This document shows, in pieces, positions 10,882-22,269 of a stretch of DNA of 64,000 nucleotides. Under the pieces are notes generated by a model. It saw only the letters and a list, made by a program, of their open reading frames with translations. It was not told where the DNA came from and ran no database searches. The stretch covers positions 144,958,496 through 145,022,495 of the forward strand of contig NC_073691.1 of the NCBI RefSeq assembly GCF_029784155.1, read 5' to 3'. The stretch is from Uranotaenia lowii (Eukaryota; Arthropoda; Insecta; Diptera; Culicidae). The stretch's first letter is position 1; each line of letters starts with the position of its first letter. Position numbers and translations under genes: made by a program.

Positions 10882-12370
10882 CACGGAACACGCTCATTTT
10901 TTTTCAACCATTAATGACTTTTCTTGAACCATTTTTTGAGATTTCTGTTAGAACTGCCATAATTGTTGTTTTTCAACCGTAGTGTACGGTTCAATTTTAG
11001 GCATTTTATGAGTTCTATTGAAATAGTTGAAAAATGGTTAAATTTCAACCGTAAAACGTATGAAAACTGGCAGCCATCTTTGCGAAGGAACTTGTTTGGA
11101 CAGACTTCTCGGAGACTGGCGGTGGTTCTAGGAATGGAACCACTTTGCTTTGCCATGATATAGATTCTTTTTAAAGGTAAGCTAACGTTTTTTGAACTAT
11201 TTCAATCATTGGATTATTTTTTTTCATTTGACCATACTATCAGTTTTCTGTATCTTTATTGCAGAAATGATTTAAGAGCGCTTCCCGTTGTTCAGCGAAT
11301 GTTCCGATTGAAAAGCTGCGATTAGAAACCACTGGAGGAACGGCTACTGGATTTGGTGCTGTACAATCACCGGGGAGGAGGCAGCCGCGCTTGCGAAAAT
11401 GATTATGGCATCGGTCCTTATTCGCCCTGCAATTGTTGCATTTAGTGTATGTATGACTTTGGTGTTTTTGGCCGAGAGTTTCATACTCTATATAACCACT
11501 TTTCTTCTTTTTCTAGTTAGTTATTTCGAAGACACGGTGTGTCGATATTGAACATTTTTTTCAAATAATGAATCGTGCTTTTTCCAAAAAGCTGAGAGCT
11601 TCTTTAATTTTGTTGCATTTAGTGCATCTTCATTGCCAGCATCCAATTGTGAAGCTAACCAGAAAAATGCTCATGATTTTTTCTTTTTCTGGAATTTTCA
11701 TCCTGTGCGGATGATTCATCCCTTCGCATGTATTTTATAATAAAAACTCTTTTTACAACACACGGTTACTCGTTCTTCATTCATTCAAATGATTTCCCCC
11801 TGAATTTTTGCTCATTTTCACTTTTTCCGACCATGTTTAAAAAATAACCATTATCCAAGTTCTCCTTGGAATCTCATTTTATGAGTTTTCACTGAAAACT
11901 CATAAAACGACTTGATCCACAAAACTTCGATTATGGTTATTTTTCAAGCATTTATGGTTCAATATGGCCGAGCGTGAATGTTATTATTGGTGAATTATCA
12001 CTGAACGTAGGATTCAATTCACACTCCTCGTCCCCAAAATGATGTAGATCTCAGAAGTCGAATAGCATGACATAAAAGACGCAAATTACTAATAACAACG
12101 TTTATTCTAAGATCGACGTAAAAACTAGAGTAGTAGGTAGTAGCTTGGCGCGCAATACAATCAGTAATCCAACACCGGATATCCAGGCGGGATTTATAAT
12201 AAGCCTAAGCGTCACAACTTCGCAGGGTTGTGCCCTTTATAGAAGTTCCAAGGGGTCCAACAGCGTTACGTAATTTTCGAAGGAGGGTACGTCGTAGCGT
12301 TACGATTTGTGACATACGGGGGGAGGGGGTCAAAAAACTGCATTTTTTGCATTACGTTATTTATGGATGC
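10882..12370. other. AT-rich stretch with hairpins; possible TIR element 10899-11971
   Basis: The sequence TTCAACCATTAATG near 10899 and the inverse of the 11958-11971 area (TTGAACCATAAATG) resemble each other for about 14 bp and weakly beyond, so a 1.07-kb TIR element is possible. Perfect hairpin arms of 15 bp lie at 11877-11891 and 11893-11907. An intron-like pair, GTAAGC at 11177 and TTATTGCAG ending at 11264, is visible, but no coding sequence flanks it. Near 12240-12360 there is a GTTACG-rich repeat-like segment. Confidence 0.35.
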
Positions 12371-12632
12371 CGCCTAATATTATGATGAAAATGATGCATG
12401 ATCTAAAGATAGTAAGTAATAAAACATAAATCTTCTATAACTTTTGCGCAGAACTCAAAATTACTTGAATTCTTGAGGGAAGTTGATAATTCATTTAAAA
12501 CTTTTATTTTTTAATGATATGTCTTTTATTTGAGTTGTGGTATGAACAGCGCAGAAATTTCTCAAATACTTTTTACCTATTTTCAGAAAAAAAATTTAAT
12601 AACAAAAGCTGATAGAAATAATGCATATTCAG
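12371..12632. repeat. Left part of a dispersed repeat, paralogous to 61.98-62.52 kb
   Basis: The order of blocks (AAAACTTTTATTT, TTTATTTGAGT, AGCTGATAGAAATA) matches the region near 62030-62535. The paralogy resumes at 13970 after the hAT insertion. Confidence 0.75.
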
Positions 12633-13961
12633 TAGGGTGTCCCCAAATTGCATAACTTCTGGGAATCTGGGGACTCACCCTCAAAATGGTAGATTAGGAT
12701 GTGCAGAACAAACTTTTGTATGGGGTTGACTAAAAAAATCATGTTTAGAGGTTCCGCAAGCGCGATCTTTGAAAAAAGTCCACTTTCAAATGATTTGATT
12801 TTAAATAAATTCTGGATCCAAAAAATTTCATAAAATGTATATATTTAATATTTTTTAAATTTTGTTTGAGTTAAATACTACACGTAAAAAATGAAAAATG
12901 AACCAAATTTGTATCAAAATGTAAAACGAGCAAGCTATTTAAAAAAATTTTTGGTGAAAAAATTCTGTATTCAACTGAACAAAATGTGTACCAAGCGTAA
13001 AATATTTTTGATACCAATGCCATCAAAAAATGCGGATTCTTGAGCACTTAAACTTTGCTGAACAAAACATGTGGTTTGTATCATCGTGTGAAGACCTATA
13101 CGCGGTTTTATCCTCAATAAAAACACAATTATGGTTTTTTTTTTATTTAATTTATCAAATTTGTCTTTATAAATACCTACTTTAAAATCAAAATACTTGC
13201 AAAAACAAGACTTCGATGGTTTAAGGGGGTCATCAGAAGGCCATATGCCAAATTTGAACGAAATAAGACAACAGGAAGGGGGGAAGGCGCTTTGGTCGGC
13301 CCCATACAAAAGTTTGTTCTGCACATCCTAATCTATTGTTATGAGGGCAGACTTGTAAACCATCGACATTTTCTCTGACAGTCGCACAGCCTGCTTTTAT
13401 CAGTTTCATTGTTCGTGCCATCAAACGAATGCGACCGAAAACTTGCCGAACAGTCGACTACCATCAAACGAAACGACATTCATTCTTCTTTGTGTGATTG
13501 TCGAACGAAATTTAGTGTCTTGGTACACGAGAGGGATAATATGATGGTCAAACGACCATAATTCCCGACAGTTTACGACATCGCCTATCTCTTTCACGCA
13601 GCAGAACTTACAGACTCAATAAGCAAATGCAATCTTTTCTATTCACTCCCTCCTGTTGAAAAAAAAATTCGCCACTCTGCAGCGCCGGGTGATGTTTGGA
13701 TGTGTTGGTCGAACAATGTGGAACGATTATCTCGATTATCAACGCAAGAGGGATGAAAGTCAAAAGACTAACCACAAAAAAGATCAAAATTTCATTTGAC
13801 ATTTTTTTGCTCTCCGATCAAACGATTGCGCTCTCCACGATTGTCACGAACGATGTGTGATGGTAGTCTCCGGAAAAATTCAAACGATGGTGACCACTTA
13901 CAAGCCTGTATGAGGGTGAGCCCCAAGATTCCCAGAAGTTATGCAATTTTGGGACACCCTA
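12633..13961. mobile_element. hAT-type TIR element, non-autonomous, with nested insertion
   Basis: The ends read TAGGGTGTCCC and its inverse. Both flanks carry the identical 8-bp target duplication ATATTCAG (12625-12632 and 13962-13969), which fits hAT-like transposition. The inverted repeats are about 97 bp when the nested element at 13348-13908 is ignored: left arm 12633-12729, right arm 13287-13347 plus 13917-13961. The interior is AT-rich without a transposase. Confidence 0.93.
13348..13908. mobile_element. Nested hAT-type MITE, 561 bp
   Basis: The ends are CAGACTTGTAA and the inverse of TTACAAGCCTG. It is flanked by the 8-bp direct repeat TATGAGGG (13340-13347 and 13909-13916). It sits inside the right inverted repeat of the larger element, so it is the younger insertion. 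Ends starting with CAG and an 8-bp duplication point to hAT. No transposase is present. Confidence 0.92.
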
Positions 13962-13969
13962 ATATTCAG

Positions 13970-14480
13970 ATTTAGGGTACCCAAATTAGTCGAAATTACC
14001 TTTTTAATTGATTGCACCTCAGAAAAATGTAAATTTTGTGGCATTATGTAAATTATGTGTTGTGTTGAGCGTTTAGAAAAACAAAAACCACGTAGTTAAA
14101 TTTAGCGAAGAATATTTCATATCAGCATAATATTTGTAATTAAATAAACGATTTTTTTAAATAAAAAAAATGTTTCGTTTCAAACTCTGTTCTTATTTAG
14201 TTTAACCAATTCTGAAGACGAGTTAGGGTCTTTGTATGTCAAGTTTTCAGTTCCTATACAAAAGATACATTTTGTATTGCAATTTAGAACCAAAGTTAGT
14301 TTCAATTCGTGAACGTCGAATAGTGTCGTAGATAGAAAAGTATCAATCCAAGGGTGATTTAAGACTAACTTCCGCCGAAGGCGAGAAAAATTACTGACTC
14401 ATATTTTTAAATACATTTTAAGATCACGTAATTTTCCGTTACTACGATGAAAATTTTACTTGGAAAAAATACTGATACTA
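13970..14480. repeat. Right part of the dispersed repeat, paralogous to 62.55-63.04 kb
   Basis: Blocks such as AAAGTTAGTTTCAATTC, CCAAGGGTGATT and TTCCGCC-GAGGCGA occur in the same order at 62896-63000. The interior holds no protein. Confidence 0.8.
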
Positions 14481-16770
14481 CTTGGAAAAATATTTTCCGA
14501 CTCTAAAGGTTTATGGACGTTCACTGAACTTCTATCGAGAGGATAACAATCAGCTTTAGAATTTCGAGAACCTTAGAAATTCGCTGGGTCTTCAAGCTTG
14601 TTCAAGACACCCGATACCGATTGTTGACTTTGAGCGAACGATACAACATTGGCAGTCAAATCAATATCATGCATCTGCCCCTTTAGCATTGGCTGAAGAA
14701 TTATACGGTCATCCTCAGCGCGTTTTCCGTCTTACGAAATAACTTGATAAAGAAAGTTTCTCAAACTTACTTGGTCTATGGCAACCGTGTCATCCAAGTT
14801 GTTAGTCAACAAACATTCGCCAGGTTACGCTCTACTTTTTATGCAGAGCAGTTTTCCAGTATTCCTCCTACATGACCTGTTCAGAGAACATATGTATCTG
14901 TTAAGCTTTAGGTACATTTTGCATATTGCTGTAGATCCGCGTGAGCTCGTGCTCTATCCTCCCCTCCTGTTTTCCTGCATGGCGTCAAGATGGCCCTATG
15001 GCCTAGCTGAATCGAGTAAGCGCAGTTCGCCTCAAGCAATATCCCAAATTGTCGTTCTGTAACTTGTTTCTACTGAGAAGTTTAAGATAATCATCGAGGT
15101 TTAAAAAAGAACGTGAGACTGCTAGGTGGATTGTTCGAATATAAATTTTTTGGTGGTACTACCCCAAAAAACAGTGGCATGTCTGCACGTGGTTCTCGAC
15201 TTGAGTCAGTACTTCAACGAGCATGTGTATGTGTGTTCCATCTCATTTGTGTCTGTTTCAATTGTCCACAGAACACCCTGTTAACAGTGCAGTTTACCCA
15301 CTGTTTGGTTGGTATACAATCTTGTTTCTCACTTCATCCATGAAGCAAATATTCGAGAAAAAAAAAACATAAAAATTGCGCCCGATGATAATCGGTCCTA
15401 TAATTCATCTTTCAAGGCTGCAGTTGTTGTTGCTGATGTTTTACTGTTGTTTTCGCTGTTGAGTGGTGCATCATCAATGCACTTTTATTTTCGTTTCCTC
15501 TCTGCTTATATTTTGTGAGTTTGCTTTTGCTGTAATTTTGGAGTCTTTTTATGCAAGCACATTTTTCGTCTGGCCCGTGTCTGCCTCGACCAAACACTCG
15601 CTCAATTTGGGGGCTGCAGCTTGAATGGGTCTGGAAGATAATAGTTTTGACCTCATTCTGAAAATTGGCGTCTGCCGGTGAGCTTTTGATCCTGTACTTG
15701 TTAAAGTTTTATGTATTTTATGTTCCGAATGAAATTAGTTTTAGCAAGTACAGGGTTACGCAGATAAATTGATCAATACAAAAACTTTTTTTTAATTAAT
15801 CTATTTTATTGCTTATTCTTAATTTATTAGAAACGTTGTTACTGAGTTAAATCAGTCATCGGAGACGATCGATGGGACAGTCGATTCCCGATATCAAAAA
15901 GGATGAAGGAGACACGTGTTGCGTTTCTGAGGGCTTGAATAGTGAATAGTGAACTTTGTTTGAAAAATTTTAAATTATGTGATTTGAAGATCTTTTTTTA
16001 TCACTTTAAAATGTTTCGCACATGAAAAAATTATAATAAAAATATGTATTCCAATATATCAATCTTTAGAGTATAATATGAAATTCATAATGCCATATTT
16101 TCAAAGCAATAGTGAAATCTCATTTCGTTTCCAGAAGAAGTTTTCCAAAATGTGTGTTATGGGTATAATCGATCCTTAGAGTCCAAAATGATATATTCTT
16201 CTTGTGAATGGATAGTGATAATTGGTTATCATGAAATACTAATATCTGTTCAATAACTAATTTTTATCCAGTAATTATCTGCTGAAAAGAACTTAAAATA
16301 CTGTATTCATCTAAAAACTAGAAAATTGCGCCTTAAAGTATGCAATGACCAAGTAGACAAACTTTTTGAATTCTCTTTGTCTGATACTTAGAAACTGTGA
16401 AATGAGATCAAATATGGAAAAAAATAGTCAACGAACCTTTTATCTTGGGATTTTACTAGATATTTGCCTAGGGTCAGGGCAGCCTGAATGAAGAATCAAG
16501 TGTCCTTTAGTATAGGATCAAGTCAGGGATGGTGGTTCACAGGGAGTAAAGTGGGTTGGTTTCGTGGACGATGGCGTTACTCAACAGAAATCGTCCAGCT
16601 AAGAGCTACAGAGGCTGTAGAAGTGGTGGAGAGCTAGATGCACTCCAAGGGTTTGCAGTTGGCTCACAACTAAACCGAGATGGTCCTGCTATCAAAACTG
16701 ATTTCACCGCAAACAGGCAGAATAACAGTTGGATCATGCACTATCGAATCAAAGCGCGAGCTTAAATAAT
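14481..16770. other. Unassigned stretch
   Basis: No recognisable gene, RNA or TE ends. The last 200 bp (from about 16550) may be an earlier part of the R1-like LINE that follows, but the open frame there does not show a clear domain. Confidence 0.4.
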
Positions 16771-17620
16771 TGTGTGTGAAGATTAACGACCGACTCAGGT
16801 TTAAAAACCCCGTTAAGTATGTGTACATGAAGGCGGCAACAGCAACGACCGCAGTCACGAGGATAGTGGCGAACATCCACTATCCGGAGATCCAAACTAG
16901 TCAGCGGATGATAATTTCGAGTGTGATTTCGTCAATCCTTCGATATGGAGAGGCGACCTGAAAATCTGGCCGTAACACCCTGTTTTACCAGCAGAAGCTG
17001 AACAATGTACAGAGGCGAATGAATTTGCGGGTCATCAGTGCACACCGTACTGTTTTGTCGGAGGCTGCATGCGTTGTAGCGGGAGTCATGCCCATCTCGA
17101 TTTTGTTGGTGAAGGACTCCTATTGCTACGATAAGAGAGGCACGCAAAACGTGAGAACACGGGCCAGGGATAGCACCATGGCCAACTGGCAACAGCTGTG
17201 GGACAGCTCAGAAAGAGGAAGGTGAACCCATCATTTGATTCCAAATATCAAGGAATGGATGGAGAGAAAGCATGGCGAAGTAGATTTCTACATGACACAA
17301 TTCCTGACTGGTCATGGATGCTTCATGAAGTATCACGACAGGTTCGGGCATGTGGCCTCGTCGCCTAACATGCGGTGACGTGGACGAGACACCCGAACAC
17401 ATGGTATTCTATTGTCCAAGATTTGAAGAGGAAAGTGTCAACATATTCACCGCCTGCGGACCAGACACGACAGCGGACAACATGTTGCAGAAGATGTGTG
17501 ATGACATCAACACATGACAGGCAGTCAGCGATGGGCTCGTCCGGATAATGACTGCTTTGCAAAGGAGTTGGAGACTGACGCAAATTGCGATCGACGTAGG
17601 ATACCGTAACTTAACTTTAC
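16771..17620 (+). pseudogene. R1-clade LINE reverse transcriptase, C-terminal part
   Basis: R1-type non-LTR retrotransposons insert by target-primed reverse transcription. The segment starts at VKINDRLRFKNPVKY and shows KAATATTAVTRIVANI, then SSVISSILRYGEAT, NNVQRRMNLRVISAHRTVL, TQFLTGHGCFMKYHDRFGH, and the zinc-like CGDVDETPEHMVFYCPRF followed by LQRSWRLTQIAI, all in R1 order. In-frame TGA codons lie at 16959, 17223 and 17516, each where tryptophan would be expected. There is a frameshift near 17367. The 5' portion (endonuclease, RT core) is absent, as usual for 5'-truncated LINEs. Confidence 0.85.
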
Positions 17621-17990
17621 TAAGATTAATGAGTCCGAAGCTATCAAATGAACTACGTAAAACAATCAGCGTAGCCGATCGGACCACCACGCGAAGAAGA
17701 TCTTGGGCGGTCAGGATGACATTTAATTTAAATTTGAACTTCTAAGCGAGTGTTGCTTGAGTAGCGCGCATGCGTGAATAAGACACCCCTTACAAAGTAT
17801 TGCCAAAGGGCAGGTACCGGTTTGGGAAATGGTCTGAGGCCCCAGATGGAGTTTAGGGCGTATGTATATACGTATGAGTATATAACGAGTCGACCCATTG
17901 GTTCCATGGAGACACGGCACTCGACGTGCATTGGGACCGATTCGTAAAATTCGTTCTTCGAATCCTGGGTAACCAAAAAAAAAGGCTTGA
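17621..17990 (+). other. Probable 3' UTR of the R1-like LINE
   Basis: Non-coding sequence between the LINE frame and an A-run at about 17973-17981 (GGGTAACCAAAAAAAAAGG). A similar A-run context (GGGTTAACAACAAAAAAAAGG) recurs near 18690, hinting at a second, tail-only copy. Confidence 0.4.
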
Positions 17991-20458
17991 AATCCCCTGC
18001 ACTGTGCTTCTAGTTTCACCTCCTCGTGGTCCAGAGCAGAAACATATCTGTAAATCCTGCGATTGCAGATGTACGGCTAAAAGAGCTATCACGAAGGTAC
18101 CAGGTACCAGTGTCCAGGTGTCAGATGTGAGGGTCCAACACGCGCTCGGGGGCCATGTCCCTGAACTGCGAATGAGACCGGAGAGATTGCGATCGTTTAC
18201 GTTTTACGTTTCGGGACTTCCTAGACCCGAATCGTTAAATGAGTTGTTACGCAAAGTGATGACTACCTGAACTAGTGGTGTCACGTGTACGACCAAACAG
18301 TGGCGTCGATAACTCGATTTGGTTCTGGACTTCCTGGACCAGATTCACAGAATGATTAATTGCGCTAAAACGTGGACCTCTTTCAACAAGAGGAGATGTC
18401 GGATCTATACTCGTTAGAAGAGAGGTCATTCATCTAGTCACGTTGAAATGAGGTCGTCGCTGATAAGCACTAGCGCGAATTGACCTCCGACTATTAAATG
18501 ATAGTGGGAATAGTTTGAGGTTGGAATTTTATCCGTGGCCTGGATAACATGGCGAGGGGCGCAAAATGTTACTTGTAAAATTGTATCATGAATCGGCCAA
18601 CTGCACTCATGGACCCAGTGAAGCAAACTGGGGGACGTGATGGCTCGCCGAGCCTTGGAATACAATCCGTAAATGTGATTTACCACCTGGGTTAACAACA
18701 AAAAAAAGGCTACGCCACAGACAAACTTAGGGCCGAGACGACTGAAGACGCTGACAGGAAACAGCGTGACTTAGTCGAATGATATACGGAGTTTCGTAAG
18801 GCCTGATACCTTACGTCTCGGTGATAAAGGCCCTGTACAAGTTGCTACATTTTCAAGGTACAGAGAAAAGCGTTCTGAAGAACTAGTGGGCGTAACACGT
18901 TGATAAGCCCAAAATTATCTGAAAAGGGAGAGTCCATTATAGGATGGATACTTGCCTGTAGATGCAGGTTGGAGTACCCCGTCGCCAAAATCTAACTCAA
19001 GTCCGGGACGACTGATGGAGCAGCCAGGAATCAGCGCGAAGTGCCTAGACTGATGACGCCTTTCAGAATTGAATAAAATCAATAGGAAGTTTAGTATAGC
19101 CTCGGAGAAAAAACTTCAATTACTACTGGGTACGCATTTCTCAGAATCCTTCGAAGTTCATGTCCAGACGAAATGTCAAACGTGTGCAAGCTCTACTGAA
19201 ATCGTGCAATCTTTACTCCTTTAATGGTAAACACTTCGAACCTTTTAAAAACTGGTCCGTAGAAAGACACTTTGCCATATCTCCATTCAGTGGAAAAAGA
19301 CCAATCAGTTTAATGTCCAAAGATCAAATGAGGTACACTTTTACTAAGGTGGCGCTAAGAACGCACATTAGCTATTACCTACTCGTCGGTGAGAAAAAAA
19401 CATAAACAAAGCCTGCGTCGCGACGCGTGGTTGGTTTGAGGTTTATCCTGCAGGATATGTGCCTTCGCCAATTGAGTGGCACTAAATACGTCGATGGCTC
19501 GTCCTGAACATCTTAACGATCCTCATCATGATAGGAAAATGATAAAATGAACACCCCTGAATATGGTTGCAGCGAAATTGTTAATAACGATACAATTATC
19601 TGACAATATTTGCAACGTTCGGTATGGCGGCCAACTCACCGGTAGCCTAGATCGATCAAGGCCACATGGGTTGGATCAAGGAGCGGCCGGCCAACGAAGG
19701 AATGGTGGAGCGGCAATAGTTTGATGAATTCCGAATCGCGGCTTTAAAATTCATGGTCTCTCCTGTTTGAATCGATCCAAAGGCTTTTTACCGATCCATG
19801 CTTGGGCTCAGGCACTTTCAATTTCAAGCACCGCAGATCAGAAACATTGAGCTGGGTTACACACAGTGGGTTATTTATTGGATTTAAACCGTAGAAAAAC
19901 AAGCTGGAATAAAAAAAAAAACATTTTCATTTAGGTTTTTTTTAAACTTACTATAGACATTTATGAGATAAATTTTCTCAAATGTAATTGCATATTTTTA
20001 AACAATTTTTTCCCACTTTGAACCGAAGCTGCTGAATAATGGCTCCCAATAATTGTCGTAGCTCTGCTCCTCTAGCCCCTGTTCCTATGAACATGATTTA
20101 TGCCTCCGGGGTGATTAGAATTTTAGATATCACTGCACTTCTCCACGGTTGGTTTGCTTTCAATCGCATGAGAATCGGGAAGCGCGAAAATAGAAAAAAA
20201 AAACTTGCTGATTTTAGCTGATTGATTTGCAACTTCGCGCGACCGATCAACAAGCGACTGATCGCGATCGGAATAGTTAGTGATCAGATTTTTTTTTCGC
20301 TCAATCACCGCCACTTTTAAATCCATAACCTTGAGGCTTCACAGGTATCAGCATCTATCAAGTTTGACAAAGACTCCGATGGACCAAAATGTTCTAAGCC
20401 GAGCAATCGCGTTGACACGTTAGGCAATGATCACTCAAAATTATAATTCCAATCTCAT
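17991..20458. other. Unassigned stretch with imperfect direct repeats
   Basis: Blocks near 18724-18790 and 18985-19055 (CCGAGACGACTGA / CCGGGACGACTGA, followed by CAGGAA-CAGCG) are imperfect direct repeats about 260 bp apart, perhaps LINE untranslated-region pieces. Nothing coding is convincing. Confidence 0.35.
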
Positions 20459-22263
20459 TTTGACAATTTCGACAATTTCGACAATTTTTACAATTTTGAC
20501 AATTTCGACAATTTTGACAATTTTGACAATTTTGACAATTTTGACAATTTTGACAATTTTGACAATTTTGACAATTTTGACAATTTTGACAATTTTGACA
20601 ATTTTGACAATTTTGACAATTTTGACAATTTTGACAATTTTGACAATTTTGACAATTTTGACAATTTTGACAATTTTGACAATTTTGACAATTTTGACAA
20701 TTTTGACAATTTTGACAATTTTGACAATTTTGACAATTTTGACAATTTTGACAATTTTGACAATTTTGACAATTTTGACAGTTTTGACAATTTTGACAAT
20801 TTTGACAATTTTGACGATTTTGACAATTTTGACAATTTTGACAATTTTGACAATTTTGACAATTTTGACAATTTTGACAATTTTGACAATTTTGACAATT
20901 TTGACAATTTTGACAATTTTGACAATTTTGACAATTTTGACAATTTTGACAATTTTGACAATTTTGACAATTTTGACAATTTTGACAATTTTGACAATTT
21001 TGACAATTTTGACAATTTTGACAATTTTGACTATTTTGGAAATTTTGAAAATTTTGACAATTTTGAAAATTTTAACAACTTTGACAATTTTGACAATTTT
21101 GCAATTTGGAAAATTTGGACAATTTTGACAATTTTGTCAATTTTGACAATTTTGACAATTTTGACAATTTTGACAATTTTGACAATTTTGACAATTTTGA
21201 CAATTTTGACAATTTTGACAATTTTGACAATTTTGACAATTTTGACAATTTTGACAATTTTGACAATTTTGACAATTTTGACAATTTTGACAATTTTGAC
21301 AATTTTGACAATTTTGACAATTTTGACAATTTTGACAATTTTGACAATTTTGACAATTTTGACAATTTTGACAATTTTGACAATTTTGACAATTTTGACA
21401 ATTTTGACAATTTTGACAATTTTGACAATTTTGACAATTTTGACAATTTTGACAATTTTGACAATTTTGACAATTTTGACAATGTTGACAGTTTTGACAA
21501 TTTTGACAATTTTGACAATTTTGACAATTTTGACAATTTTGACAATTTTGACAATTTTGACAATTTTGACAATTTTAACAATTTTGACAATTTTGACAAT
21601 TTTGACAATTTTGACAATTTTGACAATTTTGACAATTTTGACAATTTTGACAATTTTGACAATTTTGACAATTTTGACTATTTTGACAATTTTGACTATT
21701 TTGGAAATTTTGAAAATTTTGACAATTTAGAAAATTTTAACAACTTTGACAATTTTGACAATTTTGCAATTTGGAAAATTTGGACAATTTTGACAATTTT
21801 GTCAATTTTGTCAATTTTGACAATTTTGACAATTTTGACAATTTTGACAATTTTGACAATTTTGACAATTTTGACAATTTTGACAATTTTGACAATTTTG
21901 ACAATTTTGACAATTTTGACAATTTTGACAATTTTGACAATTTTGACAATTTTGACAATTTTGACAATTTTGACAATTTTGACAATTTTGACAATTTTGA
22001 CAATTTTGACAATTTTGACAATTTTGACAATTTTGACAATTTTGACAATTTTGACAATTTTGACAATTTTGACAATTTTGACAATTTTGACAATTTTGAC
22101 AATTTTGACAATTTTGACAATTTTGACAATTTTGACAATTTTGACAATTTTGACAATTTTGAAAATTTTGACAATTTTGAAAATTTTGACCATTTTAATC
22201 ATTTTGCAATTGTGACAATTTTGACAATGTTGATAATTTTGACAATTTTGACAATTTTGACAA
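20459..22263. repeat. 9-bp satellite array A (TTTTGACAA), about 200 copies
   Basis: About 1.8 kb of nearly perfect TTTTGACAA units. The left edge is degenerate (TTTCGACAA variants). Two almost identical degenerate patches, with GCAATTTGGAAAATTTGG at 21101 and 21766, are exactly 665 bp apart, and a weaker third patch lies near 22160-22240. This shows higher-order duplication within the array. Long open frames across it (repeating LTI, NFD or SKL) are artefacts of the period being a multiple of 3. Confidence 0.98.
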
Positions 22264-22269
22264 TTGTCA
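22258..22269. other. Palindromic junction between arrays A and B
   Basis: The junction reads TGACAATTGTCA, a perfect 12-bp palindrome. The TGACA core of array A turns into TGTCA of array B at this point. Confidence 0.95.

Noticed and set aside
10890..11170. 5' LTR of the gypsy element
   Set aside because: No matching sequence on the other side and no recognisable primer-binding site next to gag.
11177..11264. Short spliceosomal intron
   Set aside because: Donor and acceptor motifs look fine, but neither side has coding sequence and the place lies within a possible TIR element.
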